Source of the DNA: CAVPLM01 sp964497095
GTDB lineage: Bacteria; Actinomycetota; Thermoleophilia; RBG-16-64-13
Direction: 5' to 3'
DNA length: 8,482 nucleotides
Assembly: GCA_964497095.1 (NCBI GenBank)
Contig: CAZCCL010000114.1
Coordinates: 1-8,482, forward strand
Made by a program: the position numbers and the translations under genes. Of this stretch, positions 1-5,636 are shown piece after piece. Positions within the stretch are counted from its first letter, which is position 1, and each line of letters opens with the position of its first letter. The notes under the pieces are model-generated. The model saw only the letters and a list, made by a program, of their open reading frames with translations. It was not told the DNA's origin and made no database searches.

Positions 1-148
1 CGGCGAACGTTGTAGAGTGTTCCCCAGAGTCCCGAGAGTTCAGCGCAGCACCTGAGGAGCTTACAAGGGGACCCGCAGAGGAAACGCGGAGGTAAATGGC
101 CGCGGAGTACAGCGAAGCGGGGACGAAGTGAGAGCCGGTGAAAGGCGC

Positions 149-180
149 AAAGCGAGTGCACTCGGGGCTCGCTTTATCTT
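149..180 (+). terminator. Terminator-like hairpin reading right
   Basis: A perfect 8-bp stem, AAAGCGAG at 149-156 with CTCGCTTT at 168-175, encloses an 11-base loop and is followed by ATCTT. It could end a rightward transcript entering from the left edge. Because A/T bases close the stem on both sides it might also work leftwards, on transcripts reading out of the mutM operon. The T-run is weak, so this is tentative. Confidence 0.4.
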
Positions 181-213
181 GCTACGGCCGGCCGCATACT
201 GGGTCCACATATC

Positions 214-253
214 GGGGTCACATACCCGGCTGGATCCCGCTTTCCGTGACCCC
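214..253. repeat. 8-bp inverted repeat with 24-base spacer
   Basis: GGGGTCAC at 214-221 is exactly complementary to GTGACCCC at 246-253. It lies about 50 bases beyond the mutM stop and could form a stem at the 3' end of the leftward operon transcript, or be a protein-binding site. The left arm lies next to a similar word (GGTCCACATAT at 202-212 beside GGTCACATA at 216-224), giving an imperfect direct repeat. There is no U-tract. Confidence 0.3.
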
Positions 254-272
254 TCCACTCGCCCGCTTCTTC

Positions 273-304
273 GGTCCCCCCCGGCCGGGCGGACCCTCGG
301 GTCC
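273..304 (-). terminator. GC-rich hairpins just after mutM
   Basis: Two mutually exclusive stems abut the mutM stop: GGACCC at 291-296 with GGGTCC at 299-304, and GGTCC at 273-277 with GGACC at 291-295 around the palindrome CCCGGCCGGG (280-289). They could stabilise or end the leftward operon transcript. No U-run follows on the minus strand, so the terminator role is uncertain. Confidence 0.3.
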
Positions 305-1134
305 TAGGTCTGGCAACCCGGGCAGAAAGTGGTCCCCCGTCCCGCCACCACCACCCGCGTGAGCTCCAGCCCGCAGCGCGAGCAGGGCCGGCCGTGCTTC
401 CCGTAGGCCCGCAGCCACTCCTGGAACTTCCCTTCCCTCCCCTCGGTGTCCACGAAATCGGCTATCGAGCACCCCAGAAGCCGCACGCCCTCCCCGAGGC
501 GCCGCGGGATCTCCTCTCTCAGCCTGGTCGTCTCTTCCGCCGAAAGCGAGCCAGCGGACCGCAGCGGGGACAGCCGGGTCCACCAGAGGATCTCGTCGGC
601 GTAGATGTTCCCGATGCCGGCGAGATGTCGCTGGTCGAGAAGAAAGGCCTTGAGTGGGGCCGTGCGTCCCCGCAGCCGCTCCTCGAGGTAGGCTACATCC
701 CAAGATCCCTGCCAGGCGTCCGGCCCGAGGTTCTGCAGGCGAGGTGCCGGCCCGCCGGCGGTCAGATGGAGACGGCCGAACTTACGCATATCGCGGAACT
801 CGAGCAACGTCCGGCGACCCTCGTCGTCCTTCAGCCGGAAGGAGAACCGGGTGTGGTCGGCGGGGTCATCGTCCGGCGCAGCGGCCACGAGAAGGTTTCC
901 CGTCATCCCCAGATGCAGCGTGAGATACCCGTCTTCGCTCAAGGCCACGATCAGGAATTTCCCAAGCCGGTCGACTCGGTCGACCCGGCGGCCGGGTAGA
1001 AGATCCCGCACCTGCTGCTCGCTGCAGTCCCGAAGCATGGCCGGCTCCACCTTGTCCACCACCTCGAAGCGTCGACCCGACAGGGAAGCCGCCAGCTGGC
1101 GCCTAACCGTCTCGACTTCGGGAAGCTCGGGCAC
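304..1134 (-). CDS. mutM: Formamidopyrimidine-DNA glycosylase (Fpg/MutM)
   Basis: Bifunctional base-excision-repair enzyme. It removes oxidised purines such as 8-oxoguanine and formamidopyrimidines from DNA and cleaves the abasic site by beta,delta-elimination. The protein is 276 residues, normal for the family. Start: the family's invariant N-terminus PELPEVE follows directly after a GTG at 1132-1134, and the catalytic amine is Pro2. Longer upstream frames would bury that proline inside the protein, so they are wrong. Also visible are Glu3, the conserved Lys59 (GKF), the helix-two-turn-helix region with Asn176 (AGIGNIYADE), and a C-terminal zinc finger with cysteines 251, 254, 271 and 274 and Arg266 in its hairpin. 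All catalytic residues appear intact. It is the last gene of the leftward operon, starting 11 bases after argS. The sequence matches Fpg rather than endonuclease VIII. Confidence 0.96.
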   Translation of the reverse strand: MPELPEVETVRRQLAASLSGRRFEVVDKVEPAMLRDCSEQQVRDLLPGRRVDRVDRLGKFLIVALSEDGYLTLHLGMTGNLLVAAAPDDDPADHTRFSFRLKDDEGRRTLLEFRDMRKFGRLHLTAGGPAPRLQNLGPDAWQGSWDVAYLEERLRGRTAPLKAFLLDQRHLAGIGNIYADEILWWTRLSPLRSAGSLSAEETTRLREEIPRRLGEGVRLLGCSIADFVDTEGREGKFQEWLRAYGKHGRPCSRCGLELTRVVVAGRGTTFCPGCQT

Positions 1135-1140
1135 CCGGAG

Positions 1141-1147
1141 CCCTTCT
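1141..1147 (-). promoter_or_regulatory. Shine-Dalgarno site fixing the mutM GTG start
   Basis: AGAAGGG on the minus strand lies 6 bases before the GTG at 1134 and overlaps the argS stop codon (1146-1148). This supports the PELPEVE start and suggests translational coupling between argS and mutM. Confidence 0.65.
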
Positions 1148-2939
1148 ACATGCTCTCGGGTGCGCTGACACCCAGAAGGTGGAGGCAGCGGTGGATGACC
1201 CGCTTCGCCACCAGGCACAAGGCGAGCCGCGAAGCGGCCTTGCTGGGTTGCACCCCGATCACGCGGCAATGCTTGTAGAAGACATGGAAATCCCCCGCCA
1301 GTTCTTGCGCGTAGCCGGCTATGCGGTGCGGGGCCCTGCGTTCGGCCGCATCCTGGACCACGGTGGAGAAGCTCTCCAGTCTCTTCACCAGGTCTTTCTC
1401 ATAGGGAGACTCGAACACGCCCGGTTCGACCGGCACCGCGGCTTCAACGGTACCGGGGATGTTTCGCAGGATACTGGCTATGCGCGCATGTGCATATTGC
1501 ACGTAGTAGACGGGGTTCTCCTGTGATTGCCGGCGAGCCAGACCGATATCGAGGTCCAGCGTCTGATCGTGGGAGCGCATCACCAAGAAGAAGCGGGCCG
1601 CGTCCACTCCGATGGCTTCGATAAGTTCGGCCAGGGTCACCATCTCCCCGCGCCGGGTCGACATCTGTCTGAGCTCGCCTTCCTCCAACAGGTTGACCAA
1701 CTGCCCGATGATGACCTCGAGCGTGCCCGGCCGGCCGGAGAGGATCTCCACGGCCGCCTTCATACGGGCCACGTAGCCGTGGTGATCCGCTCCCCAGATG
1801 TTGATGAGGTGCTCGAAGCCACGCTCCAGCTTGTCCTCGTGATAAGCGATGTCGGCCGCGAAATAGGTCGGTTGCTCGTTGCTGCGGATGAGCACTCGGT
1901 CCTTGTCATCGCCTCGAGAAGACGTGCGGAGCCAGATCGCGTCTCCCTCCCGATATGCCTCCCCTTCCGCCAGCAGCCGCTCTATAACCCGTTCGAGGCG
2001 GCCGCTCTCGTGCAGGGTAGTCTCGCTGAACCAACGATCGAAAACCACGCCGAAGCCCTCAAGCTCCGTCCTCATCTCCTCGAGCATCAGGGTGCATCCC
2101 CGGGCCCGGAAGAAGCCCACCACCTCCTCGATCCCCGGAAGCGCGGGCCACCCGCCTCTCTCCAGCCCGACCCCCGCCGAGAGGACCTCCATCTCCGAAC
2201 CCGCCGGCGCCTCCGTCCCGGTCTTCCCCAGCCTCGGCGTCGCGGCGCCGCCGGCCACAGCGGCCGCCGCCACGCGGAGCGCCTCTACCCACTGATCTCC
2301 CACCTCGGCCTTGACCGCGTCCGCTACATCTGTGACATAGTCCCCCTGGTAGCCGTCGTCGGGCACCGGAAGATCGATACCGAAGGATTGGGCATAGCGG
2401 GCTGCGATGCTGCTGCCGAATCTGTCCATCTGGCGCCCGAAGTCGTTGATGTAGAACTCCGTGGAGACATTGAGACCGCTGAAGTCGAGGAGGCGGTGGA
2501 GTGCGTCGCCATACGCGGCATAGCGTCCATGACCGACGTGCAGCGGGCCGTTCGGGTTCACGCTGACGAATTCCAGATTGACCCGCGGATGAGAGTGCGC
2601 CGGGCCCCCGCCTACCGCATCACCCTGGGCCAGCATCTCCGCTATGGCCGCGACGTAGGCGGCTCTGCTCAGTGTGAAGTTCAGAAAACCCGGGCCGGCG
2701 ACCTCGATACTGTCGACGAGCCGCGCCAGCTCGTCGTCGGCCAGCAGGCGCGAGCGCATCTCCTCCGCCAGGACCCGAGGCGGCTGCTTGGCCGTCTTGG
2801 CCATCTGCATGCAGATGGGGGTGGCATAGTCGCCGTGCGCTTCCTCGCTGGGCCGGGCGAGGTCGCAGGCGGCCAGATCGGTGTAGCCCCGCTCCGCGGC
2901 CCAGTCCGAGAGGACCTTCCTCACATGTTCGGCCAGCAC
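1146..2939 (-). CDS. argS: Arginyl-tRNA synthetase
   Basis: Class Ia aminoacyl-tRNA synthetase that charges tRNA-Arg with arginine in the cytosol; essential. Visible in order: the N-terminal ArgRS domain (about 1-95, ending in the AGPGFLNFTLS segment), the catalytic Rossmann core with the HIGH motif as HVGH at 134-137 within VNPNGPLHVGHGRYAAYGD, the tRNA-binding part, the KMSKS-loop equivalent QMSTRRG at about 425-431, and a C-terminal DALR anticodon-binding domain beginning near 476 (NPVYYVQYAHARI). The KMSKS loop lacks the usual first lysine, as is common in ArgRS. Length is 597 residues. About 45 extra residues (about 222-268, Ala/Gly-rich, apparently unstructured) interrupt the core between GDQWVEAL and PGIEEVVGFF. 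The start is a GTG at 2937-2939, with GGGGGA-type ribosome-binding sequence before it, 15 bases after the channel gene. An ATG is not available nearby. Confidence 0.97.
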   Translation of the reverse strand: MLAEHVRKVLSDWAAERGYTDLAACDLARPSEEAHGDYATPICMQMAKTAKQPPRVLAEEMRSRLLADDELARLVDSIEVAGPGFLNFTLSRAAYVAAIAEMLAQGDAVGGGPAHSHPRVNLEFVSVNPNGPLHVGHGRYAAYGDALHRLLDFSGLNVSTEFYINDFGRQMDRFGSSIAARYAQSFGIDLPVPDDGYQGDYVTDVADAVKAEVGDQWVEALRVAAAAVAGGAATPRLGKTGTEAPAGSEMEVLSAGVGLERGGWPALPGIEEVVGFFRARGCTLMLEEMRTELEGFGVVFDRWFSETTLHESGRLERVIERLLAEGEAYREGDAIWLRTSSRGDDKDRVLIRSNEQPTYFAADIAYHEDKLERGFEHLINIWGADHHGYVARMKAAVEILSGRPGTLEVIIGQLVNLLEEGELRQMSTRRGEMVTLAELIEAIGVDAARFFLVMRSHDQTLDLDIGLARRQSQENPVYYVQYAHARIASILRNIPGTVEAAVPVEPGVFESPYEKDLVKRLESFSTVVQDAAERRAPHRIAGYAQELAGDFHVFYKHCRVIGVQPSKAASRLALCLVAKRVIHRCLHLLGVSAPESM

Positions 2940-2954
2940 CTTCCCCCGTCCCCC

Positions 2955-3977
2955 TTATTCCGCCGGGGCGGCGGGAGCGGCGATCAGCTCCTCCAGTTTG
3001 GTTATCTCCGGAGGGGTCCCGATGGCGATGATCTTGTCGCCGGGATCCAAGGGTAATTTCGGAGACGGGTTGGTGTCGAATACCCCGCTGTGTGTACGGC
3101 GCACGGCCAGGATGGTGGCCCCAGTCCGCTCCCGTATGCGCAGGTCCCTGATCGACCGACCGATGGCGCAGCATTGGGCGTTCAGTTCGAACTCCTCCAG
3201 CCTGAACTCCAGTTCGCCGCCCCCCGCGACCACCTCTAGATAGTCGCTCACCAGCGGCTTGAGCATCAGCGTGGCCATCCGCTTGCCCCCTATGCCATAG
3301 GGCGACACCACGTGATCGGCCCCGGCCCTTTCGAGCTTGCTCTGCGTGTCCTCGGAGCTGGCCCGGGCCACGATCAACAGTCCCGGATTCAGCACTCGAG
3401 CGGAAAGCGTCACGAAGATGTTGCCCGCGTCGGATCCCACGGCAGCGATCAGGCCCTTGGCCCGGGTGATGCCGGCTGATTCGAGGACATCGTCCGCCGC
3501 AGCGTCTCCGCGGACCACGAGGTACCCCTCCGTCTCCGCCCGGGAGAGGGCCTCCGGATCGTTGTCCACTATCACGAACTTGGCTGCGCTTCCCGCGAAT
3601 TGCTGGGCCACGGTCTCCCCGACGCGCCCGTAGCCGCAGATGATGTAGTGTCCCTCTAGTTTGTCCACCTGTCGCTTCACCGCCCTTCTCCGGAACACAC
3701 CCGTGAGCTGGCCCCCGATCACGAACTCCACCATCGCCCCTAGACCGTACAGGATGGTACCCACCCCGCCGAAGATCAGCAGGATGGTGAACACCGAACC
3801 CGCTCGTGACAAGGGGTGAACCTCCCCGAATCCCACCGTGAAGATGGTGGTCACGGTCATGTAGAGCGAGTCTAGCAGGCTCCAACCCTCGATCAGCGCG
3901 TAGCCGACGGTGCCGATCACGACCACGCCGAGGATCGCCCCCAGCAGGATGAGCCCGGTTTTCAGTTGCTGTCGCAT
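2955..3977 (-). CDS. Two-TM potassium channel with RCK (TrkA-N/TrkA-C) domain
   Basis: Predicted potassium-selective channel of the Kch/MthK architecture. The 340 residues contain TM1 (about 8-29), a pore helix, the selectivity filter TVGFG at 47-51 (a variant of TVGYG), and TM2 (about 61-87). A basic linker (RRRAVKRQ) leads to a cytosolic RCK N-domain with Rossmann signature GYGRVG at 115-120 and an acidic strand end VDND at 137-140. An RCK C-domain (about 255-325) follows, then an Ala/Pro tail. RCK domains gate such channels in response to calcium, nucleotides or other ligands; which one applies here cannot be read from the sequence. The ATG start is at 3975-3977, 20 bases after rlmH, with only a modest ribosome-binding site, so translation may be coupled. 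It sits between rlmH and argS in one operon, an unusual position for a channel. Confidence 0.9.
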   Translation of the reverse strand: MRQQLKTGLILLGAILGVVVIGTVGYALIEGWSLLDSLYMTVTTIFTVGFGEVHPLSRAGSVFTILLIFGGVGTILYGLGAMVEFVIGGQLTGVFRRRAVKRQVDKLEGHYIICGYGRVGETVAQQFAGSAAKFVIVDNDPEALSRAETEGYLVVRGDAAADDVLESAGITRAKGLIAAVGSDAGNIFVTLSARVLNPGLLIVARASSEDTQSKLERAGADHVVSPYGIGGKRMATLMLKPLVSDYLEVVAGGGELEFRLEEFELNAQCCAIGRSIRDLRIRERTGATILAVRRTHSGVFDTNPSPKLPLDPGDKIIAIGTPPEITKLEELIAAPAAPAE

Positions 3978-3997
3978 CCCTCTGCCTGTCTTCTCCT

Positions 3998-4459
3998 CTA
4001 ATAGTGGTAGGGCTCGCCTCGCTCTATCTTAACCGCTCGGTAGAGTTGCTCCAGGACGATGCACCGAGCCATCTGATGGGGGAACGTGAGCGCCGATAAC
4101 GACCAGTGCGCCTGTGCGGCTACAAGCACGCTCCGGTCGAGCCCGACGGTGCCTCCCAGTATAAACTGGAAGTGATTCACCCCGTGCAGCTTCTTCGCGG
4201 CCAGGAAGTCGCTCCATTCCTTGGACGAGTATTCGCGGCCGCGCCCGTCGACGGCGACGGTGAAGGCGTCCCTTCTCAGGAGAGCGAGCAGCGCCGCTCC
4301 CTCGCGAGCCCGCGCCTGCTCGATGGTGAGAGATCGGGGTGCTTCGGAGGTCTCAAGCACTTCCACCTGGACAAATGGGCGTAGAAGGTCCGCGTAGTGC
4401 CGCCAGACCGGTTGATAGTGGCGAGCGAGGCGGCCCACACAGACCAGGGTCGCACGCAT
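3998..4459 (-). CDS. rlmH: 23S rRNA pseudouridine(1915)-N3-methyltransferase RlmH
   Basis: SPOUT-class methyltransferase that uses S-adenosylmethionine to methylate pseudouridine 1915 in helix 69 of 23S rRNA, at the subunit interface, late in ribosome assembly. The protein is 153 residues, typical of the family. Diagnostic segments are the N-terminal strand (LVCVGRL), the SAM-binding loop FILGGTVGL at 99-107, the knot-forming LSALTFPHQMAR at 121-132, EQLYRA at 137-142, and the C-terminal GEPYHY. The last residue after PYH is Tyr, where I would expect Lys or Arg in most homologues; the effect is unknown. The ATG start is at 4457-4459, 6 bases after the DUF4388 stop, without a strong Shine-Dalgarno site, so coupling with the upstream gene is likely. 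Confidence 0.94.
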   Translation of the reverse strand: MRATLVCVGRLARHYQPVWRHYADLLRPFVQVEVLETSEAPRSLTIEQARAREGAALLALLRRDAFTVAVDGRGREYSSKEWSDFLAAKKLHGVNHFQFILGGTVGLDRSVLVAAQAHWSLSALTFPHQMARCIVLEQLYRAVKIERGEPYHY

Positions 4460-4465
4460 GATCCG

Positions 4466-5158
4466 TCAGAGGAACGGCAGTTCGCCGGTGTCATCTTCGT
4501 CGAGCGCATCGGGCTGTCGCATACGACGGAAGATGGGATCCTTGAGAACGCTGGGCATGTTCCGCCAAAGGCAGACGTCCGGCTTCAGATAGCGCTGCTT
4601 GATCTCGGGAGAACACGCCAAGGTGCAGGTAAGACAGAACTCCTCCTCCACCGAAACCTTCTCCCGACCGGGCCGCTCGCCCTCGTCCACCCGCCTGTAT
4701 GCTTCGAGAAGAAGGTTCTCCACGTCGACGGAAGGGACCACGCTGAACTGCACCGGCCGCGACGGTACGACGAAGCGAAAGGTGCCGGTGCTCCAGTACA
4801 TGAGTTGCATGATTTGGTCGGCAGTATGCCGGTTGACGATCTCCACCAGGGCTTCGCGATCGGCCACAGCCGCCTCCAAGAGCGCCGCCAGGACCGGCTG
4901 CTCCTCATCCGCCTGGGAGTACCGCATCCAGCACTCCTTGGCCTTGCCCTCGGATAGAGCCCCCGCGCTCACCAACTTCGCGCCCAGCGCCTCGTCGGAG
5001 ATGGGCATGCTTATTGCGTGGATGCGCCCGTCGGAAAGGTATATAGCCCCGAACTCTTCGAAATCCTGGATCTCGAGGACTCCGGACCTTCGCTGAGAGG
5101 CCAGGAATTGAAGGACGCTGAACAGCGGGAATTCACGGATGTTTCCCCAAAGGATCAC
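4466..5158 (-). CDS. DUF4388 (PATAN-type) domain protein with four-cysteine tail
   Basis: Function unknown. The N-terminal 130 or so residues match the DUF4388/PATAN pattern: a first strand, FSVLQFLASQRRSGVLEI at 13-30, GAIYLSDGRIHAIS at 37-50, then a helical part ending in MYWSTGTFRF. In other bacteria this domain is found in signalling and polarity proteins. No membrane segment or signal peptide is seen, so it should be cytosolic. Downstream lies a distinct segment with cysteines 175, 178, 182 and 196 (CX2CX3CX13C), a possible metal or Fe-S site, and then an acidic C-terminus (DALDEDDTGELPFL). The start is a GTG at 5156-5158. No Shine-Dalgarno site precedes it, but a TAGAAT -10 element does, fitting a leaderless message. 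It is the first gene of the five-gene leftward operon, which argues for a regulatory or housekeeping link with rlmH. Confidence 0.8.
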   Translation of the reverse strand: MILWGNIREFPLFSVLQFLASQRRSGVLEIQDFEEFGAIYLSDGRIHAISMPISDEALGAKLVSAGALSEGKAKECWMRYSQADEEQPVLAALLEAAVADREALVEIVNRHTADQIMQLMYWSTGTFRFVVPSRPVQFSVVPSVDVENLLLEAYRRVDEGERPGREKVSVEEEFCLTCTLACSPEIKQRYLKPDVCLWRNMPSVLKDPIFRRMRQPDALDEDDTGELPFL

Positions 5159-5164
5159 GGCCAG

Positions 5165-5170
5165 ATTCTA
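5165..5170 (-). promoter_or_regulatory. -10 element (TAGAAT) of the leftward operon
   Basis: TAGAAT matches TATAAT at five of six positions. Six bases separate it from the GTG at 5158, so transcription would begin at or next to the start codon, giving a leaderless mRNA. No clear -35 box is seen at the usual distance. No Shine-Dalgarno sequence is present, which agrees with this reading. Confidence 0.45.
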
Positions 5171-5216
5171 ACCCAAAACTCCCCCCAAGTTCTCCCCATC
5201 GCCACGGTACAGTCAG

Positions 5217-5229
5217 GGCGACCGTCGCC
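5217..5229. promoter_or_regulatory. 13-bp palindrome between divergent promoters
   Basis: GGCGAC, one central base, then GTCGCC: a perfect 6-bp inverted repeat. It lies 19 bases upstream of the rightward -35 box and about 47 bases upstream of the leftward -10 element. This is a reasonable place for a regulator that controls one or both directions. In GC-rich DNA such a palindrome can occur by chance. Confidence 0.25.
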
Positions 5230-5248
5230 GCCGGCGCGCGGAGAAGGC

Positions 5249-5277
5249 TTGACAGCGCCCGTGTCGGCACTCAAAAT
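5249..5277 (+). promoter_or_regulatory. Sigma70-type promoter for the DUF485-actP operon
   Basis: A perfect -35 box TTGACA (5249-5254), a 17-base spacer, and CAAAAT (5272-5277; four of six matches to TATAAT). The predicted start of transcription is near 5284, giving a leader of about 67 bases before the ATG at 5352. This stands out against the GC-rich surroundings and is the best promoter in the window. Confidence 0.65.
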
Positions 5278-5282
5278 ACCGA

Positions 5283-5319
5283 AGACTTGTCGCCATGAGG
5301 CGCAGGCAGAACAAGGTCT
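5283..5319 (+). promoter_or_regulatory. Possible hairpin in the 5' leader of the acetate operon
   Basis: Starting at about the predicted transcription start, AGAC-TTGT (5283-5290) can pair with ACAA-GTCT (5311-5314 and 5316-5319, one bulged G). Inside it CGCC (5291-5294) pairs with GGCG (5299-5302) around an ATGA loop. It may protect the 5' end or regulate translation. I recognise no known riboswitch class. Confidence 0.25.
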
Positions 5320-5338
5320 GTCACGACCACAACTCACC

Positions 5339-5345
5339 GAGGGGG
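5339..5345 (+). promoter_or_regulatory. Shine-Dalgarno site choosing the DUF485 start
   Basis: GAGGGGG ends 6 bases before the ATG at 5352 but directly abuts the ATG at 5346. The spacing therefore favours 5352. The more upstream ATG at 5295 lies within the leader hairpin and has no ribosome-binding site. Confidence 0.65.
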
Positions 5346-5351
5346 ATGCGA

Positions 5352-5636
5352 ATGCTCCATGAGCCCGCACCAGCAACGCACGGGGTAGACGAGGCGGCTT
5401 CCTACAAGAAGCGCCTCGGGCTGTGGATGTTACTCGTCTACGGCATTCTCTACGTCGTCTTCATCATCATCAATGTCGCCTGGCCCAAGGCCATGGGCAC
5501 CATTGTGGTGTATGGACTCAATCTCGCGATCGTCTACGGCTTCGCGTTGATTGTCATAGCTTTTCTCCTAGCCGTCGTCTACAACTGGCTGTGCACCAGG
5601 CACGAGAAGTCGTTCGAGGGTGAGGGGAAAGTCTGA
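5352..5636 (+). CDS. DUF485 small membrane protein (YjcH-like)
   Basis: A 94-residue inner-membrane protein of the DUF485 family, which is typically encoded immediately before ActP-type acetate symporters (yjcH-actP in E. coli). Its exact role is unknown; a subunit or assembly partner of the symporter is the usual guess. It shows a short cytosolic head, a basic YKKRLG before TM1 (about 23-42), a short loop (NVAWPKAMGT), TM2 (about 51-79), and a charged tail with HEKSFEGEGK. The ATG at 5352 is chosen because of the GAGGGGG site 6 bases upstream; in-frame ATGs at 5295 and 5346 are less well placed. Its TGA overlaps the ATG of the symporter gene by one base (TGATG), so the two proteins are probably made in step. 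Confidence 0.85.
   Translation: MLHEPAPATHGVDEAASYKKRLGLWMLLVYGILYVVFIIINVAWPKAMGTIVVYGLNLAIVYGFALIVIAFLLAVVYNWLCTRHEKSFEGEGKV

Larger units (their letters stand above)
1..303. other. Left-edge region without a convincing gene
   Basis: No complete coding region is supported here. On the plus strand one frame is open from the edge to a TAA at 93-95 (about 30 codons). It could be the tail of a truncated rightward gene, but it has no recognisable motif. The stretch from about 45 to 148 is purine-rich on the plus strand, with short self-complementary arms (CCGC at 73-76 with GCGG at 86-89). It runs into a hairpin at 149-175. Further right are an 8-bp inverted repeat (214-221 with 246-253) and GC-rich palindromes near 280-304, next to the mutM stop. 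It may be a gene tail plus terminators, or a structured RNA; I could not match it to an RNA family. Confidence 0.4.

Noticed and set aside
3..95. Open plus frame from the left edge to TAA (about 30 codons)
   Set aside because: It may be the tail of a truncated gene, but it is too short and lacks motifs, so I did not call it a CDS.
131..175. Resemblance of GAGCCGGTGAAAGGC to group II intron domain V or a c-di-GMP riboswitch
   Set aside because: Only short words match. The paired arms and conserved positions of these RNAs are absent, and no reverse transcriptase or regulated gene is adjacent.
1135..1269. Longer mutM frame starting at 1269
   Set aside because: Fpg needs its N-terminal proline exposed after Met removal. 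The GTG at 1134 gives the invariant PELPEVE start, and a Shine-Dalgarno site fits it.
1653..1668. Loss of the first lysine in the KMSKS loop of ArgS (QMSTRRG)
   Set aside because: ArgRS enzymes often have a degenerate KMSKS motif, including E. coli, so this is not evidence of an inactive enzyme.
1527..3056. 509-codon plus-strand open frame antisense to argS
   Set aside because: It covers argS and part of the channel gene in the opposite direction. The argS frame has all ArgRS motifs, while this one has no recognisable domain and reflects GC-rich third positions.
2620..3885. 421-codon minus-strand frame overlapping the channel and argS genes
   Set aside because: Arg/Gly-rich composition with no domain pattern; it is an out-of-frame reading of the well-supported channel and argS genes.
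5155..5376. Short minus-strand frame whose TGA overlaps the GTG of the DUF4388 gene
   Set aside because: The overlap looks like coupling, but the frame covers the divergent promoter and the start of the DUF485 gene, and the translation has no recognisable features.
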